IMG/VR virus record: IMGVR_UViG_3300032677_000117
Span: 1 to 30,879 of that record
Reading direction: 5' to 3' (one strand)
Length of the DNA: 30,879 nt
From: a virus
The notes below the pieces were generated by a model. That model searched no databases. It saw only the letters and a program-made list of their open reading frames with translations, and was not told where the DNA came from. A program made the position numbers and the translations under genes. Positions 1 to 7,118 of this stretch are shown piece by piece; the stretch's first letter is position 1; every line of letters begins with the position of its first letter.

Positions 1-150
1 TACCGGGCCCCCTACTACTCCGAGTTCCACGGGCCCTCCATGGAGGATGTGCCCTGCGTCTGCATCAAGAAACGCTCGACCATGGCCGGCCTCTGGACCG
101 CTGTCCTCTTCGTCGCCGCCATGGCCCTGGTGGCTTGGTGCGCGTCATGA
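1..150 (+). CDS. C-terminal part of a small membrane protein (5' end outside window)
   Basis: Frame 1 is open from the first base to the TGA at 148-150, giving the last 49 residues of a protein whose start lies outside the window. The visible part has a tyrosine-rich stretch, a CVC motif, a short basic patch (IKKRS) and then a hydrophobic helix of about 20 residues (GLWTAVLFVAAMALVAW), so it probably ends in a membrane anchor. Its stop overlaps the next start as ATGA, which places it in the same operon as the replication genes. I do not recognise the family, and no function can be given. Confidence 0.6.
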   Translation, partial: YRAPYYSEFHGPSMEDVPCVCIKKRSTMAGLWTAVLFVAAMALVAWCAS

Positions 151-377
151 CCGGCGAGACGAACCTCCTCAAGGCCCTCCATGCCATCCAGGAAGCCGAC
201 GCCGCCCTGGTGACCCAGGAGCCGCGCATCGGTGATGCTGTGGCCCACCTGCGCACCGCCCGGCAAGCAATTCTGGCGGAGATGACCGAGCGACTGGTTG
301 TGGATATGCCCCCGAACTCCATGGTTCTACCGAAGTGCATTGCTGATGCCATTCGGCGCGGAGAGGCCGGGAAATGA
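147..377 (+). CDS. Small hypothetical phage protein
   Basis: A 76-residue product starts at the ATG at 147, which overlaps the previous stop (ATGA). A TTG at 135 in the same frame is possible, but the overlap is the pattern used throughout this phage. The first 50 residues (LLKALHAIQEADAALV through LRTARQAILAEM) look like two or three amphipathic helices, and the tail is short and basic. Its stop is again joined by ATGA to the HNH gene. No known family is recognised. It is likely co-expressed with the replication genes. Confidence 0.6.
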   Translation: MTGETNLLKALHAIQEADAALVTQEPRIGDAVAHLRTARQAILAEMTERLVVDMPPNSMVLPKCIADAIRRGEAGK

Positions 378-985
378 GCACACTCACACAGACCTTTCGC
401 CGACCCATTTCCCCTTCCTTGCGCGCCCTCATCATTGAACGTGATGGAAGCCAGTGCTTAATTTGTGGCTCCTTCGGGCCACTCCATATTGACCACATCA
501 TCCCCGTCTCTAAGGGCGGCCACAACACACCCGACAATCTCAGGGTCCTATGCCAAAGGTGCAATCTCGAAAAGGGCGCCGACGACTTCCATCCAAGCGA
601 GTTCGGGGCACCAGGAATTGATGAAGACTGGGGAGGAGAGGATCTTACCAACTCCATAATCTGCTGGAATGCGGGTTGGGAATGTGAGGTGATCCCGGGA
701 TCTAGGTTTGTTCCGGGCGATATTATTCTTGTCCCTTTTCCGGACAATTCAATCACGAGGCACGTCTTTACGTGGGGAGCAGGGAATCATTCTGTCGCCA
801 GTGCTCCATTCTTTGAGCGGCGCGGCCTATTGTTCCAGAAATTCGTTGAGCTAACTGTGATATATGCGGTTCCCGCTGAGCGTGTAAACAAGGTTTTTAT
901 GCGATTGGCCGAGTACCGTGGTGGGCTCTCCCGGTGGGGATGGCCGAGCGATCTTCCTGATGCTCCAAAACGGGGTGATGAATGA
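374..985 (+). CDS. HNH endonuclease with an unrecognised C-terminal domain
   Basis: The 203-residue product carries a textbook HNH fold near its N-terminus. Zinc-type cysteine pairs sit at C28/C31 and C60/C63, with the catalytic stretch IDHIIPVSKGGHN (D40, H41, H50) and N54 between them. HNH nucleases nick or cut DNA, and in phages they act as homing nucleases or in packaging. Residues from about 80 to 203 form a second region, rich in aromatic residues and beta-strand-like, that I cannot assign. The gene is visibly more AT-rich than its neighbours, which suggests separate acquisition. It sits directly before the primase gene and overlaps it as ATGA, not beside the terminase where packaging HNH proteins usually lie. 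The nuclease call is firm; the role is open. Confidence 0.85.
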   Translation: MSTLTQTFRRPISPSLRALIIERDGSQCLICGSFGPLHIDHIIPVSKGGHNTPDNLRVLCQRCNLEKGADDFHPSEFGAPGIDEDWGGEDLTNSIICWNAGWECEVIPGSRFVPGDIILVPFPDNSITRHVFTWGAGNHSVASAPFFERRGLLFQKFVELTVIYAVPAERVNKVFMRLAEYRGGLSRWGWPSDLPDAPKRGDE

Positions 986-3024
986 CCGCCGCCCCTCACC
1001 ACCGTCCGAACCCCCTGGACCAGGCACTGCGCCTCCTGTCCCTGGGGTTCTCAGTCATTCCCCTCAAGGCCCGGGACAAGCGCCCCGCCCTGGCCTCATG
1101 GAAGCCCTACCAGGAGCACCGCGCCACCGTTGACGAGGTGCGCGAGTGGTTCGACGGCGGGGTGGACCTGAACATCGGCATCGTCACGGGCGCCATCTCC
1201 GAGCTGGTGGCGGTGGACGGCGACAGCCTGGACGCCGTGAACTGGCTCCAGGCGAACCACCCGAGCCCCATGCGCACCCGCACCGGCAAAGGGAAGCACT
1301 TCTTCTTCCGCCACCCGGGCGTCACCATCAAGAACAATGTGAAGCTAGGTGGCATGGCTCTGGACGTGCGCGGCGACGGCGGCTATGTCGTGGCGCCCGG
1401 CTCGATCCATCCGAACGGCGCGATGTACGAGGAGGAGGGCAACTGGGCACCCGGCGCCACCCTCCCCCTATTCCAACCGGCCTGGCTTGGGGCCCGGGTC
1501 ACGCCCCTGCCCCGTGTGGCGCATGCTGACGGGGACAAGCGCGTGGTGGCCTACCTAGACGCCACACCGGGCGCCGTGGAAGGCCAGGGCGGCGACGTGC
1601 ACACCTTCCGGGTGGCATGCAAACTGGTCCGCGGCTTCGACCTGGGCGACCAGCAGGCACTCGAATACCTCATGGCGTGGAATTCGAAGTGCGTGCCCCC
1701 CTGGTCTGAGTCTGACCTCCTCACCAAGGTCACCAGCGCCCGGGAGAACGGGTCCGAGCCCTTCGGCTACCTCCTCGAGGCCGAGCCTCTGCGCACGGCC
1801 TACACCCCACTGGCGCCCGCCCCCACCCTGGACGAGGGGGGCGAAGTCACCCTCCAGGACGTCCTCACTCACACCAAGAACGGGACGATCAAGAAGACCC
1901 CGGGCAACCTCGCCAAGATCCTCCGGCTCGACCCCGCCTGGGGACCGGCGCTGGCCATGAACGAGATGACCCAGGCTGTCATGTTCAACAAGAAGGACGT
2001 GACTGACGCTTTCATCGACTGGGCGCAGGAGCGGATCGAGGATCATCACGGGGTGGCCTTCGGCCGTGAGGAGATGGCCTCCAAGATCATGGCCCAAGCC
2101 ATGGAGACCACCATCCACCCCGTCCGGGAGTGGCTGAAGGCCCTGCGTTGGGACGGGGAGGAGCGGATCCACCGGGTGGCCAAGGAGGTCCTCCTCGCCG
2201 AGAGCCCCCTGTCCACCCACTACCTGCGGTGCACGATGGTCGGCGCCTGCCGGCGCGTCCTGCGGCCCGGCACGAAGCTCGACACCCTTCCCGTCCTCGT
2301 TGGGAACCAGGGGCTCGGCAAGTCCACCTTCTGGCACACCCTCATCGGGGACCAGTGGTTTGGCGACAGCCCCCTGGACGTGGAATCCAAGGACGGCTTC
2401 ATGGTTATGCACCGGAATTGGTGCACCGAGCTTGCCGAGCTGGACCACACCACCGGGACCAAGGCCATCGAGCGGGTGAAGTCCTTCCTCTCCTCTTCCG
2501 AGGATGTCTACCGCCCACCCTACGGTCGCACAGCCCTGGCCTTCAAGCGCTCGGGATTCCTGGTCGGCACGACAAACCAGGAATCCTTCCTTTTTGACCC
2601 CACAGGCTCCCGGCGCTTCTGGCCGATCAACTGCACGCAGATCGACCTGGACCTCCTCAGAGACTGGCGCGAGCAGCTCTGGGCCGAGGCTATGGACTTG
2701 GAGGCCCACAAGATTCCCCACTGGCTGGACCAGACCCGGGAGAACCTGCGGGCCAAGGATGCCACCCGGTTCGAGGCGGAGGACCCCTGGGAGGAGTTGA
2801 TCCACCAGGCGGTGGAACTCATCGACAGCGCCGCCCGTCGAGCTACTCAGGAGCGACCGGCCGGCTACAGCCTGTCGGGCCTCCTCACTCACATGGGCAT
2901 CCCGGCCGCGCAGCACACGAACGCCGCCGGCCAAAGGCTCGGGAAACTCCTTCGACGGAATGGGTGGACGAGACAACTCACTGGAGAAAGAAGGGTTGCG
3001 GTATGGATTCCTCCGCAGGAATGA
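982..3024 (+). CDS. Primase-helicase: prim-pol domain plus VapE/VirE-type ATPase
   Basis: The 680-residue product is a two-part replication protein. The N-terminal 190 or so residues match the bifunctional primase/polymerase (prim-pol) type: LSLGFSVIPLKARDKRP near residue 20, the metal-binding VDGDS with D79 and D81, and VVAPGSIHPNG further on. The C-terminal half is a virulence-associated-E-like superfamily 3 type ATPase: a Walker A loop GNQGLGKST at 441-449, a following acidic segment (TELAELDH), a sensor-like GTTNQ, and an arginine-finger-like GSRRFWP at 542-548. Such proteins synthesise primers and unwind DNA at phage or satellite origins. An iteron-like repeat array begins at its stop codon, as expected if the origin is next to its initiator. 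It is translationally coupled to the HNH gene. Confidence 0.93.
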   Translation: MTAAPHHRPNPLDQALRLLSLGFSVIPLKARDKRPALASWKPYQEHRATVDEVREWFDGGVDLNIGIVTGAISELVAVDGDSLDAVNWLQANHPSPMRTRTGKGKHFFFRHPGVTIKNNVKLGGMALDVRGDGGYVVAPGSIHPNGAMYEEEGNWAPGATLPLFQPAWLGARVTPLPRVAHADGDKRVVAYLDATPGAVEGQGGDVHTFRVACKLVRGFDLGDQQALEYLMAWNSKCVPPWSESDLLTKVTSARENGSEPFGYLLEAEPLRTAYTPLAPAPTLDEGGEVTLQDVLTHTKNGTIKKTPGNLAKILRLDPAWGPALAMNEMTQAVMFNKKDVTDAFIDWAQERIEDHHGVAFGREEMASKIMAQAMETTIHPVREWLKALRWDGEERIHRVAKEVLLAESPLSTHYLRCTMVGACRRVLRPGTKLDTLPVLVGNQGLGKSTFWHTLIGDQWFGDSPLDVESKDGFMVMHRNWCTELAELDHTTGTKAIERVKSFLSSSEDVYRPPYGRTALAFKRSGFLVGTTNQESFLFDPTGSRRFWPINCTQIDLDLLRDWREQLWAEAMDLEAHKIPHWLDQTRENLRAKDATRFEAEDPWEELIHQAVELIDSAARRATQERPAGYSLSGLLTHMGIPAAQHTNAAGQRLGKLLRRNGWTRQLTGERRVAVWIPPQE

Positions 3025-3260
3025 GAGGGGTGAGAGGGGTGAGAGGGTGGTCTCCGAGAGGGGTTGGAAGTGCGCAGCTATGCCGTCTGAGAGGGGTGAG
3101 AGGCCGGAGGTCGATTTCCAATCCTCCCTTTTCTTCACTGTCTGTTTCTACGTCCTTTCTCTATATACCTCTCTCACCCCTCTCTCCTCTCTCTATCCCT
3201 TATCTCTCTAAGGAAATTTTCGGAGAGGGGTTTTCAAAACGAGAGGGGTTGGCCCCTCTC
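3023..3260. repeat. Iteron-like array of GAGAGGGGT; candidate replication origin or operator
   Basis: This segment between the primase-helicase and the VRR-NUC gene holds no gene. Exact copies of GAGAGGGGT start at 3023, 3032, 3056, 3089, 3223 and 3241. Degenerate copies start at 3041 (one G short) and 3098. Inverted copies lie at 3176-3184 (exact), 3167-3175 (one mismatch) and 3253-3260 (8 bases). Between the two groups, 3111-3222 is a pyrimidine-rich, relatively AT-rich stretch. Direct repeats beside an AT-rich stretch and a replication gene are typical of iteron origins. Binding by a regulator of the late genes is the main alternative. Confidence 0.6.
3241..3260. promoter_or_regulatory. 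Perfect 8-bp hairpin upstream of the VRR-NUC gene
   Basis: GAGAGGGG at 3241-3248 pairs perfectly with CCCCTCTC at 3253-3260 across a TTGG loop. It ends 17 bases before the ATG of the next gene and just before that gene's GAGG ribosome-binding site. It may be the last, inverted iteron pair, a leader hairpin that tunes translation, or both. It lacks a T run, so a simple terminator is unlikely. Confidence 0.55.
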
Positions 3261-3277
3261 AACCGTGAGGTGTGCCC

Positions 3278-3679
3278 ATGACTATCCCTTCCCCTGTCTG
3301 GGGCCTTGGTCTTTGCGCCCCCAAGCGCAAACGAAAGGCTCAACCCGAGAAGGCCGTTCAGCGAGCCATCCAGGACGCCTTCAGGTTGAAATTCAATATT
3401 GCCCTCGTCCATGTCGATTCCGGGGCCGCAGGGATGCGTCAGGGGCGTGCTGCGGGTCAGGGGGGCTACTCGTCCACCCCTGCAGGGTTCCCTGACCTCG
3501 TGGGGGTCGTTCCACCTTCTGGGCGTGCGATCTACATTGAGGTCAAGGCGCCTGGTGGCAAGCCCACGAATGCCCAGGTGTCCATGCTGGCGCTGCTGGT
3601 TGCCAAGGGTGCCATTGCATTCTGGGCTGACTCGGTGGTATCGGCGCTGGCTCAGTTTGAGGGACAAGTGGCGGCCTAA
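3278..3679 (+). CDS. VRR-NUC family nuclease (PD-(D/E)XK fold)
   Basis: The 133-residue product matches the small stand-alone VRR-NUC nucleases of phages. A basic N-terminus (KRKRK, 17-20) is followed by E24 in the PEKAVQRAIQDAF helix. The catalytic core is FPDLVG (D73) and IYIEVKA (E88, K90), the PD...ExK signature, with a closing helix after NAQ. These enzymes are structure-specific nucleases thought to process recombination or replication junctions before packaging. I chose the ATG at 3278 because GAGG at 3267-3270 is correctly spaced; a GTG at 3272 would add two residues. Its stop overlaps the next start as TAATG. Confidence 0.88.
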   Translation: MTIPSPVWGLGLCAPKRKRKAQPEKAVQRAIQDAFRLKFNIALVHVDSGAAGMRQGRAAGQGGYSSTPAGFPDLVGVVPPSGRAIYIEVKAPGGKPTNAQVSMLALLVAKGAIAFWADSVVSALAQFEGQVAA

Positions 3680-4245
3680 TGGGACGTCACTCCAAGCTTA
3701 CTCCCGAGCAGTGGGACGAAATTAAGCGGCGGGTGGTCGCTGGGGACTCCATGGGTGCGCTTGCGGCGGAGTTTGGCGTTTCTAAATCAAACATTTCTGG
3801 ACGGTGTTCAGAAAAGAAAGAACGAATACGAACGGTTGCAAACAAACTAGTTGAAGCAAGTAAGGCGCTTGCGGCTCTTCCTGAATCGGAACGACCGCTC
3901 GCTGTGAGGCTGGCTGATGACCTGAAGTCCATCAGCCTGAACCTGACGCGGGCCGCTAAGGCGGGCTCTGACACGGCTGCCCAGTTGGCTGAGATCGCCA
4001 ATGGGAAGGTGAAGCAGGCCCTGGGACAGGATGGCAAGGTCAACTCGGAGGTGCTGCGGGACATCGCCGCCATCACCGTGACGGCCAACCAGGCAGCACA
4101 GACGGGCACAGCCCTACTGGCTGCGAGTAAGGGCAAAGAAGCACTCCCTGAGACCCCAGAGGACGAGCCCGACTATTCCAACCTGTCCATGGAGGAACTG
4201 GACCACCTGGAGCGCTTGGAGACCAAGGCCCGGGGTATCACATGA
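3679..4245 (+). CDS. Small terminase subunit candidate (HTH DNA-binding)
   Basis: The 188-residue product begins with a helix-turn-helix type segment (LTPEQWDEIKRRVVAGD then ALAAEFGVSKSNISGR, about residues 7-42), like the DNA-recognition domain of phage small terminases. A long, mostly helical middle follows (about 50-150), suited to ring oligomerisation, and the tail is acidic (ETPEDEPDYSNLSMEELDHLE). It lies directly before the large terminase with an ATGA overlap. Small terminases bind the packaging site and load the motor. The assignment rests on HTH plus length plus position, since sequence conservation in this family is poor. Confidence 0.75.
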   Translation: MGRHSKLTPEQWDEIKRRVVAGDSMGALAAEFGVSKSNISGRCSEKKERIRTVANKLVEASKALAALPESERPLAVRLADDLKSISLNLTRAAKAGSDTAAQLAEIANGKVKQALGQDGKVNSEVLRDIAAITVTANQAAQTGTALLAASKGKEALPETPEDEPDYSNLSMEELDHLERLETKARGIT

Positions 4246-5756
4246 ACCGGTTGGACCGGATTCGCGCAGCCAAGGGGCGTCTGTCCCTCGCCGAGTTCGT
4301 CAAACAGTCCTGGCCCATCTACGAGCCCACTACACCCCTGGTCTGGAACTGGCACATCGACGTGATCTGTGACCATGTGCAGGCCCTCCTGGAGGATCGG
4401 CTGGTCAAGGACGGCCGGGTCATTCGGAACTTGATCATCAACGTGCCGCCCGGCTCCATGAAGTCCAGCATCCTGTCTGTGGCCGTGCCCGCCTGGATGT
4501 GGACGCGCAACCCGTCCTGGCGGGGCCTGTTCCTCTCTGGGAACGAGGGCGTGGCCATGCGGGACAGCATGAAGTGCCGCGACATCCTGGACAGCGACTG
4601 GTACCAGCGGCTGTTCAAGCCCTCCTGGGGGTGGTCCAAGGATCAGAATGCCAAGGGGCATTACCGGAACAGCCGGACGGGCTTCCGTAAGGCTCAGCCG
4701 GCCGGGTCGAAGATCACCGGGGACCGGGCGGACGACATGTTCGTGGATGACCCGAATGACGCCGCGGGCGGCAAGGCGGAGCGGGACCAGATCATCACCT
4801 GGTGGGATGACGCCGCATCGAACCGGCTCAACGACCTCACCACAGGGCACCGCTGCATCATCCAGCAGCGCCTGCATGAAGAGGACCTGACTGGCCATAT
4901 CCTGGAGAAGGACAAGCAGGACTGGGCCTTCCTGATCGTCCGGCAGGAGTACGAGGCGCCCCAGCCTACCGACCCGGACTTCGTGCCCACGCCGTTGGGG
5001 TGGACGGACCCCCGCACGGTGGAGGGCGAGTTGTTCTTCCCCGCACGTTTTCCGCCTGACGTGGTGGCGGCCGAGAAGCGGATCAAGGGCAGCTCGGGTT
5101 ATGCCGGCCAGCACCAGCAGCGCCCCTCGGCCAAGGAAGGCGAGATCTTCCGGCGGGGCTACGTCAAGTTCTATCGTGGCATCCCGAAGTTCACAGCCAC
5201 CTTCCTGTCGGCGGACACCGCCTTCAAGGAAAAGGAAAGCGCGGACTTCAGTGTGATTCTGGCCGCGGGCCAGTGCGAGGAGGCGGGCCACGCCGGGCTC
5301 TACCTGTTGGACCGGTGGAAAGAGCAGGCGAGCTATCCCGACCTGAAGGTTAAGGCTCGGTTGATGGGCGACCGCTGGCGGCCGGACGTGTTCCTGATCG
5401 AGGACAAGGCATCCGGCCAGTCGCTCATCCAGGAGCTCACGAACGACACCCTATTGCCCGTGCGGGCGGTCAAGGCCGACACGGACAAGGTGTCGCGGGC
5501 GAACACCTGCGCGCCGTTCTGGGAGGCGGGGAATGTCTACCTGCCGGAAGGCGCCGAATGGGTGGACGACTTCCTGAATCACCTCTACGGCTTCCCGAAG
5601 ATGGCCCACGACGATGACGTGGACGCCTTCACGCAGCTGGTGCGCTACATCGTGCTTGGCATGACCGCCCAGGGTTTTCTGGGTTGGCTTGAGGGAAAGG
5701 AGAAGGAATGCCAGACCGTCCAGACGACGAAACCCGTTTACTCAATTCAATTATGA
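4242..5756 (+). CDS. terL: Terminase large subunit (packaging ATPase and nuclease)
   Basis: The 504-residue product has both halves of a phage packaging motor. The ATPase half carries the Walker A loop NVPPGSMKSS (67-76), where the lysine is shifted as is common in TerL, and a Walker B strand MFVDDPND with D169/D170. The RNase-H-like nuclease half has three acidic clusters: FLSADTAF (D325), FLIEDKASG (E387, D388) and DDDVDAF (457-463). It cuts the concatemer and pumps DNA into the prohead through the portal. It is coupled to the small subunit by ATGA. The length is normal and all key residues are present. Confidence 0.96.
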   Translation: MNRLDRIRAAKGRLSLAEFVKQSWPIYEPTTPLVWNWHIDVICDHVQALLEDRLVKDGRVIRNLIINVPPGSMKSSILSVAVPAWMWTRNPSWRGLFLSGNEGVAMRDSMKCRDILDSDWYQRLFKPSWGWSKDQNAKGHYRNSRTGFRKAQPAGSKITGDRADDMFVDDPNDAAGGKAERDQIITWWDDAASNRLNDLTTGHRCIIQQRLHEEDLTGHILEKDKQDWAFLIVRQEYEAPQPTDPDFVPTPLGWTDPRTVEGELFFPARFPPDVVAAEKRIKGSSGYAGQHQQRPSAKEGEIFRRGYVKFYRGIPKFTATFLSADTAFKEKESADFSVILAAGQCEEAGHAGLYLLDRWKEQASYPDLKVKARLMGDRWRPDVFLIEDKASGQSLIQELTNDTLLPVRAVKADTDKVSRANTCAPFWEAGNVYLPEGAEWVDDFLNHLYGFPKMAHDDDVDAFTQLVRYIVLGMTAQGFLGWLEGKEKECQTVQTTKPVYSIQL

Positions 5757-5932
5757 GCGTGCCGGACCCGGAACAGGAGATCGACCTCCAGCCGGCCTTC
5801 ACCACCATGCGGTCCGAGCGGGTCTACCACCTGGTGAACAAGTGGCAGGACGAGGGAATTGTCGAGTACGACAGGGTGTTCTATATCGTGCGTTTAGCCA
5901 AGTTAGGGCGTCTTATGAGGGAGCCGGAATGA
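5708..5932 (+). CDS. Small hypothetical protein overlapping the terL 3' end
   Basis: Two starts are possible. The ATG at 5708 lies inside terL with a strong AAGGAG at 5697-5702 spaced five bases away, giving 74 residues. The ATG at 5753 forms an ATGA overlap with the terL stop but has no visible Shine-Dalgarno, giving 59 residues. I prefer 5708. The conserved-looking part (MRSERVYHLVNKWQDEGIVEYDRVFYIVRLAKLGRLMRE) could be a small winged-helix or similar helix-strand fold, but I do not recognise it. It is the first of a run of seven tiny coupled genes. Confidence 0.65.
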   Translation: MPDRPDDETRLLNSIMSVPDPEQEIDLQPAFTTMRSERVYHLVNKWQDEGIVEYDRVFYIVRLAKLGRLMREPE

Positions 5933-6039
5933 AAATCATCCCCATCATCCACTGGCCCGCCTACCTCAAGGCGAGCGCGACGTTCTGCGCCATCGTGGCA
6001 GGGCACTGGAAGTGCGGGACGGTGAGGGTGATTCCATGA
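5929..6039 (+). CDS. Micro-protein of 36 residues
   Basis: This short frame begins with an ATG at 5929 that overlaps the previous stop (ATGA) and ends in TGA at 6037-6039, again overlapping the next ATG. The product has a hydrophobic first half (KIIPIIHWPAYL, then ATFCAIVAG) and two cysteines, so it might touch a membrane. GAGGGAGC about ten bases upstream is a plausible ribosome-binding site. Its reality rests on the overlaps at both ends and on the ribosome-binding site, not on homology. Confidence 0.45.
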   Translation: MKIIPIIHWPAYLKASATFCAIVAGHWKCGTVRVIP

Positions 6040-6275
6040 ACTGCCCGCGCTGCAAGTGGCCCATGTTCTCTCTTGGTCCGAACCAGATCAGCAAGGATGC
6101 ATTCCTATGTATTTATTGCGGGGACACGGCTTTTTTGCTGGATGTGCCCGCTGAGCCTGAGCCCACCGCCTTCCAGGGGTTCTCCCGGTATGAAGGTTGT
6201 TGTCGCCGGGAAGCCGGACTAAAACTGGGTGCCGCCGATGCCGAGTGGTTGCATGGTGTGGGGATCAAGCCATGA
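6036..6275 (+). CDS. Small zinc-ribbon protein
   Basis: The 79-residue product carries two CxxC knuckles, CPRC at residues 3-6 and CIYC about 25 residues on, a compact zinc ribbon. More cysteines follow near residue 58 (GCCRRE). The ATG at 6036 overlaps the upstream stop as ATGA and has GAGGGTG upstream; a GTG at 6012 in frame would add eight residues. Zinc ribbons of this size in phages often bind nucleic acid or host proteins, but no specific role can be read here. It sits in the chain of micro-genes after terL. Confidence 0.7.
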   Translation: MNCPRCKWPMFSLGPNQISKDAFLCIYCGDTAFLLDVPAEPEPTAFQGFSRYEGCCRREAGLKLGAADAEWLHGVGIKP

Positions 6276-6475
6276 GCACACCTCAGCCACACCTCATTCC
6301 TCCCATGACCCACAAGGGGTTCGCCATCGGCGGCATGGTTTCCTATGACCTTCCGCCCTGCCGATACTTCCCTGTGAAGTTGTTCGAGCAGCGGAACCCG
6401 CGCTGCGCCTACTGCCAGACCCTCGTCGTCATCACTGCAGCCGTGCGCTGCCCGTCCTGTGGAGCGCCACGATGA
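6272..6475 (+). CDS. Second small zinc-ribbon protein
   Basis: The 67-residue product ends in a zinc ribbon made of CAYC and, thirteen residues on, CPSC, right at the C-terminus. The first half is proline-rich (PQPHLIPPM) and has no clear fold. The start overlaps the previous stop (ATGA), and the stop overlaps the next start in the same way. A second zinc-ribbon protein directly after the first could reflect duplication and divergence, although the cysteine layouts differ. Confidence 0.68.
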   Translation: MSTPQPHLIPPMTHKGFAIGGMVSYDLPPCRYFPVKLFEQRNPRCAYCQTLVVITAAVRCPSCGAPR

Positions 6476-6633
6476 CTCGGCCCATCTCACACCTCGGCAA
6501 GTTAAATCGACACGGGCTCAAAAAAGCCAAGATATTTCTTCGTTGGCACAGGGGTCGAGGTGGGGTCGCGCCTTTGATCTGTCAACTTTTCGAAGCTGCA
6601 CTTCGTGCCACAGGTAATCGGGTGCCACGATGA
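6472..6633 (+). CDS. Very basic 53-residue protein
   Basis: ATG at 6472 overlaps the zinc-ribbon stop, and TGA at 6631-6633 overlaps the next start. The product is strongly basic (many Arg, Lys and His: GKLNRHGLKKAKIFLRWHRGRG), which suggests nucleic-acid binding or a small inhibitor. GGAG lies about eight bases upstream. The same 11 bases, GCCACGATGAC, occur at this start and at the next gene's start (6630). The DNA is more AT-rich than its neighbours. The family is unknown, and its reality rests on the perfect chaining of both ends. Confidence 0.5.
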   Translation: MTRPISHLGKLNRHGLKKAKIFLRWHRGRGGVAPLICQLFEAALRATGNRVPR

Positions 6634-6866
6634 CCGACGACATCCTCCAAATCCTCCAGCAGCTCTGCCCTGACCTGGACGTCGAGGCCTTCCTGCTTGT
6701 GGCGGGCGGGCGGCAGTGGTACGTCCCGACCGTGCACAGCTACCGGCGGGTGCGGCGCTACAAAGCGATCATCCAGGACCGGAGGACGGATGCGCATGCG
6801 CTGGCGAAGGATTACCATGTAAGCGTCTGCACGGTCTACCGGGTATGGCGGTCGGGGGCGGCATGA
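6630..6866 (+). CDS. Small HTH protein, possible late regulator
   Basis: The 78-residue product has a helical N-terminus (DDILQILQQLCPDLDVEAFLLVAGG) and a C-terminal helix-turn-helix: residues about 50-75 read DRRTDAHALAKDYHVSVCTVYRVWRSG, the pattern of Mor-like or resolvase-type DNA-binding helices. Phage Mor/C-type activators switch on late genes, and this gene lies just before the structural genes, but it is shorter than typical Mor proteins. It is chained by ATGA on both sides. DNA binding is likely; the target is unknown. Confidence 0.68.
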   Translation: MTDDILQILQQLCPDLDVEAFLLVAGGRQWYVPTVHSYRRVRRYKAIIQDRRTDAHALAKDYHVSVCTVYRVWRSGAA

Positions 6867-7054
6867 GTTCGGAGACCATCAAGAAGGACCCGGTTGGGGA
6901 TAAGTTGACGGCTGACCATCTTCGGCGTCTCGCCGACCGTGTGGAAGCCGGCGAAATGGAGTGGGACATATCATTCGGTGGCAACGATTACCCTATGCAC
7001 ACCATCAAATTGATCCCAAGGGCCTTTTTAATCTCTGAGCAGCAATCCCTATAA
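6863..7054 (+). CDS. Small hypothetical protein, last of the micro-gene chain
   Basis: The 63-residue product starts at an ATG overlapping the HTH gene stop. It contains a charged helix (ADHLRRLADRVEAGEMEWD) followed by strand-like FGGNDYPMHTIKLIPRAF. I do not recognise a family. A 64-base gap follows before the structural genes, the first real gap since terS. That gap ends in a strong GGAGG and carries no clear promoter that I can identify. Confidence 0.6.
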   Translation: MSSETIKKDPVGDKLTADHLRRLADRVEAGEMEWDISFGGNDYPMHTIKLIPRAFLISEQQSL

Positions 7055-7118
7055 AGTTTTGTCACAGTTTGAAGGTAATGACACAAGGTGAACCCAACGC
7101 TGGTCATGGAGGTATTCC

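Noticed and set aside
3023-3104. CRISPR-like reading of the GAGAGGGGT copies
   Set aside because: Repeats are only 9 bases, spacing is irregular (0 to over 100 bases), and there are inverted copies and no cas genes.
1555-3138. Open frame of 527 codons on the - strand across the primase-helicase
   Set aside because: The sense strand has Walker A, arginine-finger-like and prim-pol motifs. The antisense product has none and starts inside the repeat array.
2960-3281. Two + strand frames running through the GAGAGGGGT array (RGVRGVRG-type repeats)
   Set aside because: The repeats are better explained as DNA elements because copies occur in both orientations and in several frames. The frames have no ribosome-binding site and no recognisable protein.
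7055-7118. Possible promoter or operator in the gap before the structural genes (TTGTCA and TGACACAA imperfect inverted match)
   Set aside because: The half-sites do not pair exactly and I cannot fit a -35/-10 pair with proper spacing, so I do not call it.
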